Below, one piece after another: positions 54,758 through 63,655 of a stretch of 64,000 bases of DNA. Within the stretch, counting starts at the first letter, position 1. The number at the start of each line of letters is the position of its first letter. The DNA lies in contig CAWKNX010000017.1 in NCBI GenBank assembly GCA_963851085.1, positions 1 to 64,000 on the forward strand. The letters run 5' to 3'. The translations under genes were made by a program, and so were the position numbers. The notes under the pieces were generated by a model. That model did not search any database. It saw only the letters and a program-made list of their open reading frames with translations, and was not told the origin of the DNA. Origin of the DNA: DATFVJ01 sp963851085. Its GTDB lineage: Bacteria > Actinomycetota > Actinomycetes > Streptosporangiales > Streptosporangiaceae.

Positions 54758-55578
54758 TCCTCGCCGCTGAGGGGCTGCCACTTCTCCCCTATGAAGAACT
54801 GGAAGCTCGCCACTGGCGAGGCCTGCAACCGGGCAAGTAGCCGCAGATGCCACGGTGCGTCTGGGCCGTTGACATGAGCGACGGACACGGTGACCTCCGC
54901 GCAATCCCTCAGCCGATGGAGATCCTCGGCGAGCAGGTCAGGCATCCAGCCAACCGGCACCGACGAGGCGGTGACCAGAACAGCCAGCGGATTGACCGGG
55001 TTCTTGGGCTCGTCAACGAGGCCGAGAGCATCCCCTTGCCGGAGTTGGCCTAGCGCGCTTTCGACCTGCTCCCTTGTGACATGTATCTCGTGGCCACTGA
55101 GGTTCAGTGGCCGGTCGGGCACGTGGCGCACGCCATTTACCAAGAAGAGGAAAGCCACCTCGTCCCCATCGACTGCCGGCACCGGGAGGAGTTGGATCGT
55201 GTCGCCCTGACGGCGCCCTTGAGACCTGGCGATCTGCTCCAAGGGCCCCGGTTCACCCTCCAGCCCGAGGCGGGTCAAGTACCGCTGATAATCCGGGCGG
55301 CGAGGATCCATTGCTCGCTGGGCGAACAGAGGGAACAAGTCCTCGGATGCATAGCTGCGGTGGAGATCCGCGAAGCCGAGCAGGGGTTGGAAGTCCTTTA
55401 CTCGCAGAGCATTACGGATGTAGGCGAACCAGTACATGCGCCCGTCGTAGGTAAGCAATCCCACCGGCTCGATCAAGCGCCGCTCAGGATGCTGCCACGC
55501 GACAACGAACCGCTGCGGAAGGGCGCTGGACCGGTTCGCTGGTGTGCTCGTAGCCGTCAGCGCATCAGGTGCAGGCAT
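54751..55578 (-). CDS. HIRAN-domain protein partnered with a HipA-like kinase
   Basis: 275 aa. The N-terminal part (RFVVAWQHPERRLIEPVGLL, then YWFAYIRNALRVKDFQPLLG) looks like the N-terminal module of HipA-type proteins. The C-terminal part is a HIRAN domain: LRQGDALGLVDEPKNPVNPL, then VPVGWMPDLLAEDL. HIRAN domains bind DNA 3' ends or serve as adaptors. ATG after GGAGGAGGG. It overlaps the kinase gene by 14 bases, so the two are a translationally coupled pair. Confidence 0.75.
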   Translation of the reverse strand: MPAPDALTATSTPANRSSALPQRFVVAWQHPERRLIEPVGLLTYDGRMYWFAYIRNALRVKDFQPLLGFADLHRSYASEDLFPLFAQRAMDPRRPDYQRYLTRLGLEGEPGPLEQIARSQGRRQGDTIQLLPVPAVDGDEVAFLFLVNGVRHVPDRPLNLSGHEIHVTREQVESALGQLRQGDALGLVDEPKNPVNPLAVLVTASSVPVGWMPDLLAEDLHRLRDCAEVTVSVAHVNGPDAPWHLRLLARLQASPVASFQFFIGEKWQPLSGEDQ

Positions 55579-56485
55579 CGAGAACCCTCCTCCGATTCAC
55601 TGCAAGAATCTCTTCTGCGAATCTACGCGCGGGGTCTGACATCCTTGGTACCTGCGCTAAAATGCCCCGCACCTCGCCTTCGTCAACGTGCCCGAGTTGC
55701 CGCAGCCAGTGATCACATGCGGCTTCCGAGCACATCCCCAGAGCGCGCGCCGCAATATCCACCAGGGTCAGCCGACGCTGGTCGGGTCCGCGCTCGAAGC
55801 GGTCTGCGTAGCCCCTACCACACCATTGGCTAACTCCCGCGGCGTCAGCAAGCCGCCGGGAAGACTCGTCATCCGTCACGTTGAAGCCCAGGCTGCTGGC
55901 GTGATCGTAAGAACCGCAAAGGCGCAGGGGATCGGCTGATCTGGCAATAGGGCGCAGGACTGCCCAGTTGTTGTCGTGGCGATCCCTGTTTGCCACCCAT
56001 GCATCCAGGACGACGTAACCAGCGAATACGTCGAACGCGGTGATGTCGAAGGGAAGTTCACAGCCTGGCGGGGGTAGAGCACCATCGAGAACCCGGCGGA
56101 TGTTCTCCAGCGAGTGGCCTGGGTGCAATCTCCCCTTGGCATGCACGTATCCGGGCGCCTCGCGCTCCTCCAGCAGCACCTGCCCTGGCTGCAACTCATG
56201 GCCCGACGGGCGCAAGTCGGCGCTGATGCAGCCTGGAGCACCACGGAGGTCGGCCATCTCAACAGTGGCACAGGGAACACCCAGTAGGGAGGCGAGGTGC
56301 GCCACCGCCTTCTCCGCCCAGTCCTCGCCGTGAACATGCCCTTGCTTGATCGTCACGGTCTTAAACAACCAGCGCCGCTCCGTCCCCGGTTCGGCCAGCC
56401 AGTACTTGGCCTCAGCTCCTGAGGTTTCGTCCCCAACAATGTCCCAGTCACTGACATCGATCACCTGGTATGGCACGTCGGGCAC
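55565..56485 (-). CDS. HipA-like Ser/Thr kinase domain protein
   Basis: 306 aa. WLFKTVTIKQGHVHGEDWAE carries the ATP-binding Lys region. LDAWVANRDRHDNNWAVL is the catalytic loop (NxDRHxxN) and LCGSYDHASSLGF is the metal-binding DFG-like segment. It lacks the HipA N-terminal subdomain, which seems to be carried by the partner protein. No HipB-type HTH antitoxin is adjacent. GTG start at 56485. By analogy it could phosphorylate a translation factor or tRNA synthetase, but the target is unknown. Confidence 0.78.
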   Translation of the reverse strand: MPDVPYQVIDVSDWDIVGDETSGAEAKYWLAEPGTERRWLFKTVTIKQGHVHGEDWAEKAVAHLASLLGVPCATVEMADLRGAPGCISADLRPSGHELQPGQVLLEEREAPGYVHAKGRLHPGHSLENIRRVLDGALPPPGCELPFDITAFDVFAGYVVLDAWVANRDRHDNNWAVLRPIARSADPLRLCGSYDHASSLGFNVTDDESSRRLADAAGVSQWCGRGYADRFERGPDQRRLTLVDIAARALGMCSEAACDHWLRQLGHVDEGEVRGILAQVPRMSDPARRFAEEILAVNRRRVLDACT

Positions 56486-57034
56486 GCCCGCAGCATAGAG
56501 GTTGCATGGCAGCTGTCGCGTGCAGATGATCCTAGCGGTCCCGAGGAAGATCTCCTAGTCCGCGTCGGCGCAGGCAGCAGATGTGGTGCCCGGGCGGCGT
56601 GGCTCCCGGCTTGGTCAGCTTGCGCCGCTTCGTTGGCGCCCGCAACCGGCCTCTCGCTGCGCTCGCTCCGGGCGGCCATAGATCTTTCCCTGGCCGCGGG
56701 CGTTTCCTGGTGCCGGCTTCACCGGCGCTGTTCTGTGCCCGCTGGGAAACATCTTGTCCGCCCGGGACGGCCGGTGATGCGGGCTCCTCCTTCGCAGCGC
56801 CTGCTGGCTGACCGCCGGGAGGCCCCACACGCCGCCCGGCAGGCCCGTTCAGCCTGCCGACAGCACGGTTCCGCAGCCGCCGATTCTCCCCGCGAGCGCG
56901 ACTGCCAATGCCCTATGCACGAGAGGCCGTCTTGGCCGGGTTGTCGGCTGGCCGGGCTTGGCGTGGGGGTGGGCCTTCCCCCCTGCCCCCGCGCCATCAC
57001 GCAACCATCCCATTCGTAGGAAGGGAGTATTGCC
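56486..57034. other. Spacer before the ParB fragment
   Basis: About 550 bases with several overlapping open frames on both strands caused by base composition. None has a ribosome-binding site or a recognisable domain. Confidence 0.5.
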
Positions 57035-57292
57035 ATGCCCGAGACTTCCGCCATCGTCCAAGACGCCGACGACAGCGTTGAGCCCGACGAGCGACCCGAA
57101 AGCCCGCCACCAGCGAACATGATCAGCGTTGATCAGCTCGCCGCCCATCCGGGGAACGTGCGCACCGACCTGGATCTGTCGGCCGAGTTCTGCGCCTCGA
57201 TCGCCGAGACCGGAGTCCGGATACCGCTGCTGGTCTCCCACGCCGAAGGCGATGGCGGCTACCGGGTCATCGAAGGCCACCGGGTGGATCCG
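57035..57292 (+). pseudogene. ParB N-terminal-domain protein, truncated
   Basis: ATG after GGAAGGGAG. An acidic disordered start is followed by a ParB/Sulfiredoxin domain: ISVDQLAAHPGNVRTDLDLS, then RIPLLVSHAEGDGGYRVIEG and H, after which the DNA is unrelated. It stops at the nucleotide-binding GHRR motif. Actinobacterial plasmids and integrative elements carry such genes, so this is a trace of one. Confidence 0.7.
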
Positions 57293-57409
57293 CAGGTCGT
57301 CGAGGAGTGCAGCCACGCGGCGGCTGTCAGCGGCGGCGAGTGCCTTTCTCGCGGAACTGACCGCACCCACCTGAGCCGCACCGGTCCCGCGCGAGACCGG
57401 CCGAAGCCG

Positions 57410-57780
57410 TCATGGTGCCCGCCCTCGCCGTGGCCAGGCGTCCGTTCCGGCGGCGCCCGCGAAGACGTTGCGCAATGTGACGACCGACAACAGGCTGATG
57501 GCGCCGATCACGATGACCGCCGACTCGACGATGCGGCTCGAGACGTAGCCGAGGCCGACGCTCTCGCTCTGCCGCTTGACGACGGGGAACAGCACCACCG
57601 CGGTCCCGATGTTGCAGATCGCCGTCAGGATCTCGAGGAAGGCTGCCAGGGCCACTCGGTGGTCTGCTCCCGGGCCGAGGACGTAGTGCGCCTTCAGAAC
57701 CGGCCCATAGATGAGGGCCGCGGGAATCGAGAACACGAACGTGCCGATGAAGAACAGCCCCGCGATCAGCGCCGTCCTTC
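57410..57780 (-). pseudogene. DUF4386-type membrane protein, truncated
   Basis: RTALIAGLFFIGTFVFSIPA, then EILTAICNIGTAVVLFPVVK and IVESAVIVIGAISLLSVV are the first three segments of a DUF4386 protein. After VVTLR the frame turns into Arg/Pro noise. Both termini appear damaged. Confidence 0.6.
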
Positions 57781-57922
57781 TATGCGGATCCCCCCGATCG
57801 CCGGCCGGTCGGTGCAGCCCATCGACGTCGCGCACCCCCGCATCTGGACCTCCCCCTTGCGTGCGTTCCGATATGCCTCCTATCTGATTGGCGACCCTAA
57901 CGAAACGCCATGGATTGGGCAA

Positions 57923-58448
57923 TAGCGTCTTGTTTGTCTTACTTGTCGTGATTGCCCGGATGACAACGAGAGACGGCGGCTCGGTTCGGCCCTGATTCCA
58001 GCTGGAAGTGCGACTCAGACTAGGGACTCCATCTCAACCATCAGTCGGAGTCGGACACTGCAGCCCCTGCAGCCCTGCAGCCCTGCAGCCCTGCAGCCCT
58101 GCAGGCCTGTGACAACTTTCTCTACGGCTTCAAGCGCGCCTGCGGCGCGCCAACCGTCCAGCCCCGGAGCCGGATCGGACGCAGAGGACGCGATGTCACT
58201 GGGGAGATTGCGTGACCGGCGAGGGGAGTGCCGCCAGGCCGGGCGGGAAAGCTGGGCAACGCCCGACTCCGGGGCGGCGGCCTGCCGCGCCCCATGGGCG
58301 GGAGCCCGCCGGGCGCGGCGGCGCCGCCGGTCGGCTGCCCCGCATCCGCAGGCAGGCGGCGGGCGCCGTAACGCTGCCCAGTGACCGCGCCAGCGGGCAT
58401 ATCCGGATGACCTCACTTTAGATATCCTAGGTGTGGAGGGAGGTGGCG
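57923..58448. other. Spacer with octamer repeat and vapBC promoter
   Basis: No gene is supported. It holds the CTGCAGCC repeat (58058–58105). It also holds, just before vapB, a short AT-rich near-palindrome TAGATATCCTA (58419–58429) that may be the autoregulatory operator. Confidence 0.55.
58058..58105. repeat. Octamer tandem repeat CTGCAGCC
   Basis: Copies at 58058, 58067, 58075, 58083 and 58091 and a partial one at 58099. The period is 8 except for one extra C after the first copy. Confidence 0.85.
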
Positions 58449-58658
58449 ATGGCCAAGACCCTGATTGACGTGGACGAGGAGTACCTGGCCGCCGCGCAGG
58501 AGGCGCTGCACACCGAGACGAAGAAGGACACCGTGAATGCAGCTCTCCGGGAGGTGGCCGCGCTGGCAGCCCGGCGGCGGGATCTGCGGCGGCTGGTCTC
58601 CGGTGGCCTGCCTGATCTTGCGGATGACGAGGTCATGCGGGCCGCATGGCGGCAGTAG
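58449..58658 (+). CDS. vapB: VapB-type antitoxin
   Basis: 69 aa. It has a ribbon-helix-helix-like N-terminus (KTLIDVDEEYLAAAQEALHT, then KKDTVNAALREVAALAAR) and a C-terminal tail that should wrap the toxin. ATG 58449 after GGAGGGAGG. It overlaps vapC by 13 bases, the usual coupled layout. Confidence 0.88.
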   Translation: MAKTLIDVDEEYLAAAQEALHTETKKDTVNAALREVAALAARRRDLRRLVSGGLPDLADDEVMRAAWRQ

Positions 58659-59071
58659 CCAGTCATCTGGCGGATACCAGCGCGCTGGCCCGGCTGCGGC
58701 ATGCGCCGGTGGCCGCGGTGCTGGGCCCGATGATCGAGGCCGGGCTGGTGGCCACCTGCGGGGTCATCGAGTTCGAGGTCGGCTGGGCGACCAGGACTGG
58801 CAAGGAGTTCGATGAGCTGCGCGCGGACCGGGACACCGGCTATGAATGGCTCGCCACGCATGACGAGGACTGGCGGCGGGCCCTCCAGGTCCAAGCTGCG
58901 TTGTGGCACGGCGGGCACGTCCGGGCGGTCGGTTTCCCTGACTTGCTGATCGCGGCGGTGGCGGAGCGAGAACGCGTGGTCGTGCTGCACTACGACAGCG
59001 ACTACGACCTCATCGCAGTAGTGACCGGCCAGCCGGTGCAGTGGGTGGTCCCCCGCGGAACTGTTCCCTGA
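58646..59071 (+). CDS. vapC: VapC-type PIN-domain toxin
   Basis: 141-aa ribonuclease. The acidic site residues are in HLADTSALARL, GVIEFEVGWATRTG, GFPDLLIAAVAE and HYDSDYDLIA, the full PIN quartet. Likely cleaves tRNA or rRNA when the antitoxin is lost. It ends 117 bases before attR, where it would select against loss of the island. Confidence 0.9.
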   Translation: MAAVASHLADTSALARLRHAPVAAVLGPMIEAGLVATCGVIEFEVGWATRTGKEFDELRADRDTGYEWLATHDEDWRRALQVQAALWHGGHVRAVGFPDLLIAAVAERERVVVLHYDSDYDLIAVVTGQPVQWVVPRGTVP

Positions 59072-59188
59072 CCATGCCGCACGTATAGCACAGAAGTACC
59101 GCAACGGACCGGGACACCGGCGGACTCGCGGGCACTTGTACGGACCCTGACCTGCGGCGGGATACTGCGGTGCACGCCCTGCCCGTTG

Positions 59189-59232
59189 TTTGCAAGCAGG
59201 GGGTCAGGGGTTCAAGTCTCCTTAGCTCCACC
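59189..59232. repeat. attR: copy of the tRNA-Ala 3' half
   Basis: From TTTGCAAGC to TTAGCTCCACC it is identical to 29085–29128 except T for C at 59219. The 5' half of a tRNA is absent, so this is not a tRNA gene but the distal attachment site. Confidence 0.9.
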
Positions 59233-59525
59233 GCCAAAACTTGGCGTCAGGCCAGGTCAGAACCTCATCGCACTATCGTCACCCTACCCGCCGTGGGTGG
59301 CGATTAGCTATTTTGGGAGATCATTTCGTCTCCCAGTTTCCGGTGCGGTGGCGCTGGCGCGAGCGCGAGCCGCGGTGCTGCGGGTTGCGCGGTTGCGGTG
59401 CGGAAGGGCTCCAGCAGTCTGCCGGTGTCCATCACGGGTGCTGTTGACGTGCGTGTATGGGGCGGCGCGACACGCGGGGCCGGCGGTGCTTGACGTTGGC
59501 GGTGGTGCGGTGATCATGGTCACTT

Positions 59526-59900
59526 GTGTCCGATACGTCTCCGAGTTCGCCGGCCGAGGAGCGGCTGCGGGCTGCCAATACACGGTTGCGGCAGGTGGTG
59601 GAGGCCAAGGACGCCGAAATCGGCGCGTTGAAGGCAGCGGTGGCGGCGCTGCGGTCGGAGTTCGCCGCTGAGCTGGCGGCCCGTGATGGACGTGCTGGTG
59701 AGCGGATCGCGGCGTTAGAGGCCGAGCTGGCCGGGCTGCGGGTGGAGCGGACCGCCACGGTGATGGAGGCGCTGCTGGGCGTTCCGGTGTCGGCCGGGTT
59801 TGTGGCCCGCGCCCTGGAACGGTTCGCGCAGCGGCTGGCGGCGGCGCGCTGGAGGCGGGCGAGAAACGCCCCCGCGGGGCATCTCGATGTGTTGCTCCAG
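59526..59900 (+). pseudogene. IS66-family transposase, N-terminal remnant with internal deletion
   Basis: A coiled-coil start (AEERLRAANTRLRQVVEAKD, then EIGALKAAVAALRSEFAAEL) typical of actinobacterial IS66 proteins. It is joined after LRVERTA to EALLGVPVSAGFVARALERF from the middle of the protein, so about 150 residues are gone. The rest is missing. It lies outside the island and is not obviously the other half of the copy at 41963. Confidence 0.7.
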
Positions 59901-60132
59901 GTCACACAGCCGATCCAGTGCTCTAGGCCACCGAATTATGCGGAACGCAGGTCTCCGCGCTGTCCAGCCACCTGCGGCAGCCGACGCGGGGGAACCGGTT
60001 TACGCCGGGTCGCGGCGGCGCGGTCGCGCGCCGCCGGGCGGCGGCACCGCGAGCGCCAGGGCGGCATGAGAGCACGCTCCTATCACGCCAGCCCTGGCAA
60101 GGTCAGGAGTGTAAGGCCGCTGTGCACAGCCC

Positions 60133-60447
60133 TGTGGATGAACTGCGCAAAGCGCGGCCGTATGGCTGTGCGATGCCTTGGGGCATGGCTGGAGGGATTC
60201 CTCGACGGCCACGCGCCCTTGCGCCCCGTTACCAGCCCAAATGCCGTTCACTCACTCCTTGCGTGGGCCGAAGATTCGGAAGCGATTGAGTCCACACAGC
60301 GGCCAGAAAGTTATCCACATGTGACCTGTGGATGCTGCACGGCCAGAGGCCGGGCCCCCGAAGGCGTCGTGCTCGGAGCGGTCAGATGTTCACAACCGGA
60401 CACAGCAATTCCGCGCGCGGTGGAGTAAGGCAAAGACCTGTGGATCA
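60133..60447. other. Cluster of DnaA-box-like sequences
   Basis: A perfect TTATCCACA at 60311–60319 and three near matches on the other strand: TGTGGATGA (60133–60141), TGTGGATGC (60327–60335) and TGTGGATCA (60439–60447). A TGTGCACA-type sequence adjoins the first. The region codes for nothing recognisable. Confidence 0.45.
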
Positions 60448-61210
60448 GGTGTTGTCACGGCCTAGCCGGTGCGGGCGGGTGAACCGCATAGTGATCTTGG
60501 TGGTGTTGTCGCGGTGCCTGGCTGCCTCCTTCATGCCGAGTCGCTGGTAGAGGGCTTGAGTGCGCGTTCGGTCTCTTCGGGGCGTTCGGTCAGGACGAAG
60601 TCGTGGAAGACGGCGAGCATGGGTCGTCCGCAGCCTGTAAGCGCCGGGTTGCCGACGGCACGGTGCGGTTCGCGCTCACGCCTGTGTCATGACCCCCACC
60701 TTGACCCTGACCGTGTTATGGGGCAGGGCCGCACCGATCGCCTAATACACGGTGCCGGCTGAGCGGACGCCCGTCGCTATTTCGAATTTCGCCGCAACGT
60801 GGCGTATCGACGGATCCGTGAAATCAACCCGGGTTGTGTCGGCACGCAGTTTGCGGTATCAGCCTGATGTGACCGTCACCTCTGGCGCGGTCCGCCGCAG
60901 CGCGCCCTGCACGATTGTCGACGATTCCGCTCGCGCCCTTGGTTCCGCCGCACGAACGCATGCCACGCCGGCGCGTTTCTCACGGTATGGTCCGCAAGCC
61001 TGTCAGCGGTCGTTGTGGTCGTCGGCGTACCCGCCGCCTGGCTCGACCTTGGTGACCTGCGGGCGCGGGGCACCAAGCGGGGGTCCATTCCAGGCGCTGG
61101 GCAAACCGGCGGGAGCAGCCGGTGGAGCTCGGCCTGCCATTCATGCCGGTCCGGCCGTTATCGCCGCCGGGGCCACGGTCAACCACGCGGGATACCGTGC
61201 TTGCCATAGG
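60448..61210. other. Spacer with a possible small gene remnant
   Basis: On the minus strand around 60620–60450 two overlapping frames read VFHDFVLTERPEETERAL and, one base over, LYQRLGMKEAARHRDNTTK. Together they look like the broken 3' end of a gene I do not recognise. The rest appears non-coding. Confidence 0.35.
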
Positions 61211-61450
61211 TCAGGGCCATGACGGCCCCTCCTCCGCAGCCGCATTCCGGTCGATCATCTCCGCTGCCAGCTTGCTCGCCGACACCAGCAGGCTGCCGAC
61301 GTCTTCTGCGCTGAGGCCCTCGGCCACCACTTCGGTGCTTACCGTCCAATGCGGCATGGGCCCGCGCACGATCAGGAAGCCTGGCGCGTCTTCACCGCCG
61401 GCGGCCGGGCCGCTGTGCTCGATCCAGTAGTGGAGCTTCTGCTCCCTCAT
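61211..61450 (-). CDS. Small unknown protein
   Basis: 79 aa: LHYWIEHSGPAAGGEDAPGF, then MPHWTVSTEVVAEGLSAEDV and an amphipathic helix ASKLAAEMIDRN. The ATG at 61450 has GAGGAGAG upstream. The frame is open further, to an ATG at 61807 that overlaps the stop of the RsbW-like gene, but that extra part is low-complexity. Function unknown; it is downstream of the ATPase and likely cotranscribed. Confidence 0.5.
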   Translation of the reverse strand: MREQKLHYWIEHSGPAAGGEDAPGFLIVRGPMPHWTVSTEVVAEGLSAEDVGSLLVSASKLAAEMIDRNAAAEEGPSWP

Positions 61451-61803
61451 TTTGGATACTCTCCTCGTCCGCGCCAAGACCTCCGCAGCCACCTGGGAAG
61501 CGGCGGGAGCCGGGTTGCGTGCATGCAGGTTGAGCGGCAAGAGGCGAGTTGCCTGAGGCGACGTCGGGTAAGCGGACACGCACCCGGTGAGACCGGCTCC
61601 GCCGCCCGGTTGACAGGCGGAGGGATTCGACAGGGTTGCACCATTGTTCGCTGCCGGTGTCATCCGCGGGGATGAGCGTGTCAGCGGCTGCTGAGGTAGC
61701 AGGCATGATGTCCACGCCACCGGCATTCCGTTCGCCAAGTCGGCCCTGGTTGCATGAACCGGCCCGTTCGCGCGAACCGCCTCGGCCACCTCCTTCCCGG
61801 TCG

Positions 61804-62410
61804 TCATTGCGTCGTTCCCTGCACCCGGCCGCTGCCTGGCCCGCTCGCGTATCGGACCCGGGGCGGCGGTGTGCGCCGCGTGGAGAACATGGCCCATACG
61901 ACTTTTCCCATGTCGCCTGGTGTGGTGTAGCCCCACTTGTCACTGAGCGCGCAGATGATGTGCAGTCCGCGGCCGGCCTTCGGCGAGGGAACCCGGCGTT
62001 GTGGGCATCGGAGCCACGCCGCTCGGGTCGGCGACCGCGCATAGCACGCAGGGCCCGGGCTGCAGCAGGCCGAGCCGGATCGGCCATCGGGGCCGGGTGC
62101 CGCCGGAACCTGGCAGGGCGTGCTGCAACGCGTTGGTCAGCAGCTCAGACACGACGATCGCGATGTCGTCGCTGCGTTCTGTCACACCCCACCGATGCAA
62201 GGTGGCGATGGTGAAGTCCCGCGCTGCGCGGACCGATCCGGCATCCAGGCCGAGCGCGCGCGTGGCGATCCGTGGCACGCAGCTCCAGCCCATGGCCGAC
62301 GGATCTGGCGAAAGCGGCCAATCCCCGCTTGCCATATACGCCATCTCCGCAGCCGGCGCTAGCCAGTGGCCGCCAGTGCTGCCCGCCAGGCGTTCCGGGT
62401 GTGCTGCCAT
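61804..62410 (-). CDS. RsbW-like ATP-binding protein, frameshifted
   Basis: A single GHKL ATPase domain as in anti-sigma-factor kinases. It has ARDFTIATLHRWGV, the N-box IVVSELLTNALQHALPG and the G1 Asp in CAVADPSGVAPMP. The frame then breaks near 61980; the natural continuation GRGLHIICALSDKWGYTT (G2 box) lies one base over and ends at 61804. Many actinomycetes carry dozens of such proteins, which control sigma factors or development. ATG 62410 chosen. Confidence 0.72.
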
Positions 62411-62639
62411 CGCTGTCCCATCAATGTCGTCGCGACAGCAGGGAAACAGAGGCGTACACCTGCGTCCGGCCGTTGCACGGGCGGCAGGCACCTGCCGCGG
62501 ATTCTTGGATCGTCAGCCACTCACCCGCGCTCGCCGGTACGCCGGGCGCCGTCCGGCGGCGGCCGCCATAAGCCCGCTGAGCTTCGGCCGCAATCGGCAC
62601 CAGGCCGGCCCAGAGCCGTCTGATCATGTGCGTTTCTCC
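62411..62639. other. Spacer
   Basis: Promoter-side spacer of the RsbW-like gene. No gene is supported. Confidence 0.4.
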
Positions 62640-63086
62640 TCAACATTCCTGCCCGGCCCGGCCCCGAGAGAGGGCTCGCAGCCTCCGCATACGGGTGATC
62701 ACGCCATCGCGAGCCACGTCAGCGGACAGCTCCCTGCTGGCCCGTGCCACGCCGCTGAGGCGGCCGGGGACATCCTTGTGTTTGTCATGCGTCAAGCACA
62801 CCGCCGCCAGCCTCGGCGCGGCGACGGCGACGACTGCCAGCACCGCGGATGTCGCCGTGGTGGGCGGTGACGGCGGCCAGGCGGATGGATAGTCGGCACC
62901 TGTTGCCGTGCGCGGTGAGGATCGCGGCGACCTCGGCCGGGCTGTTGCCGTGAAATTGACTGTGGCAGGCTCTCGTGAGCGGGTCTCTTGGCCGGCGGGG
63001 CAGGGTCTTGACGGCCAGGGTGTTTCCGATGCCGTCCCGGCGGCGGGCCGGCGGCGGGTGACGGCAGGGTGAACGGCTGGGATCAT
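62640..63086 (-). CDS. Unknown protein coupled to the upstream gene, possibly frameshifted
   Basis: The ATG at 63086 overlaps the TGA of the preceding gene (ATGA). The direct frame (148 aa) ends LTHDKHKDVPGRLSGVARAS and RMRRLRALS. An alternative frame in the middle gives a more protein-like ACHSQFHGNSPAEVAAILTA, so one or two indels are likely. Function unknown. Confidence 0.35.
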   Translation of the reverse strand: MIPAVHPAVTRRRPAAGTASETPWPSRPCPAGQETRSREPATVNFTATARPRSPRSSPRTATGADYPSAWPPSPPTTATSAVLAVVAVAAPRLAAVCLTHDKHKDVPGRLSGVARASRELSADVARDGVITRMRRLRALSRGRAGQEC

Positions 63087-63655
63087 GCCCGTCGCCCCCC
63101 GGCCAGGCTGCGGGCGGCGGCATCGTTGCGCATGACGGCGGCCATCAGGTAGGCCCTGGTGATGGCCGCGTCCCGGTCCCACAGCGCAAGCGGGCGGGAG
63201 GCCCAGAAGCCCGGGCCGCTCTGCTGACATTGGGGGCAAGCGAGCCGGCCGAAGGCGTCCACCCGCCAGCCCGCGCAGATCGCGCGGGCGCGGATGTCGG
63301 CCTCGCCAAGCGCTGCCGGATCGGCGTGGTGCCGGATACAGGAGCCCATCTCGCACCACGCGATCGGCATCCGTAGCTGGTCACCGATCACAGCCCGCTC
63401 CGTAATCTCAACGCAGGCCCTGATCACGGCGCTCACAGCAAGGCCGTTCGCGGGCGGAGCGGCGGCGGCGGTTTCCCGTGTGGCGCCGCCGTCGCCCGCC
63501 GGATCAGCGGGGCCATCGCCGGCCGGGTCGGCGTCGCCATCGCTTGCCGGCTCAGCGCGGCCGCTGTCACGCAACTCCGCGATCCAGTCGTTCATCTCAG
63601 GCCAGCCGTTCATCTCGAGCACGCTGGCGCCGTCTGGTCGGATCTTGATTTTCAT
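63083..63655 (-). CDS. Unknown protein with a Cys-rich C-terminal domain
   Basis: 190 aa. An N-terminal KIKIRPDGASVLEMNGWPEM is followed by a repetitive linker of GDADPAGDG units. A C-terminal domain has WCEMGSCIRHHADPAALGEA, then DAFGRLACPQCQQSG; the four Cys suggest a zinc site. I have the impression of related proteins in actinobacteria, but no function is known. ATG at 63655. Confidence 0.55.
   Translation of the reverse strand: MKIKIRPDGASVLEMNGWPEMNDWIAELRDSGRAEPASDGDADPAGDGPADPAGDGGATRETAAAAPPANGLAVSAVIRACVEITERAVIGDQLRMPIAWCEMGSCIRHHADPAALGEADIRARAICAGWRVDAFGRLACPQCQQSGPGFWASRPLALWDRDAAITRAYLMAAVMRNDAAARSLAGGRRA

Larger units (their letters stand above)
29085..59232. mobile_element. 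Genomic island integrated at tRNA-Ala
   Basis: About 30.1 kb lies between a 44-bp direct repeat: 29085–29128 (tRNA-Ala 3' half plus CC) and 59189–59232, which differ at one base. Inside are recombinase/transposase genes, broken defence genes, a group II intron with nested elements, transport and sulfur genes, and a toxin–antitoxin pair next to the right repeat. No conjugation or replication genes are seen, so it is probably immobile now or was mobilised by another element. Confidence 0.85.

Noticed and set aside
59189..59230. A second tRNA-Ala gene
   Set aside because: Only the 3' half is present. The acceptor 5' strand and D arm are missing, so it is an attachment-site copy.
60133..60447. 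The chromosomal origin of replication
   Set aside because: The boxes are few and mostly imperfect, and dnaA/dnaN are not adjacent. The origin would be expected upstream of gyrB, beyond the window start.
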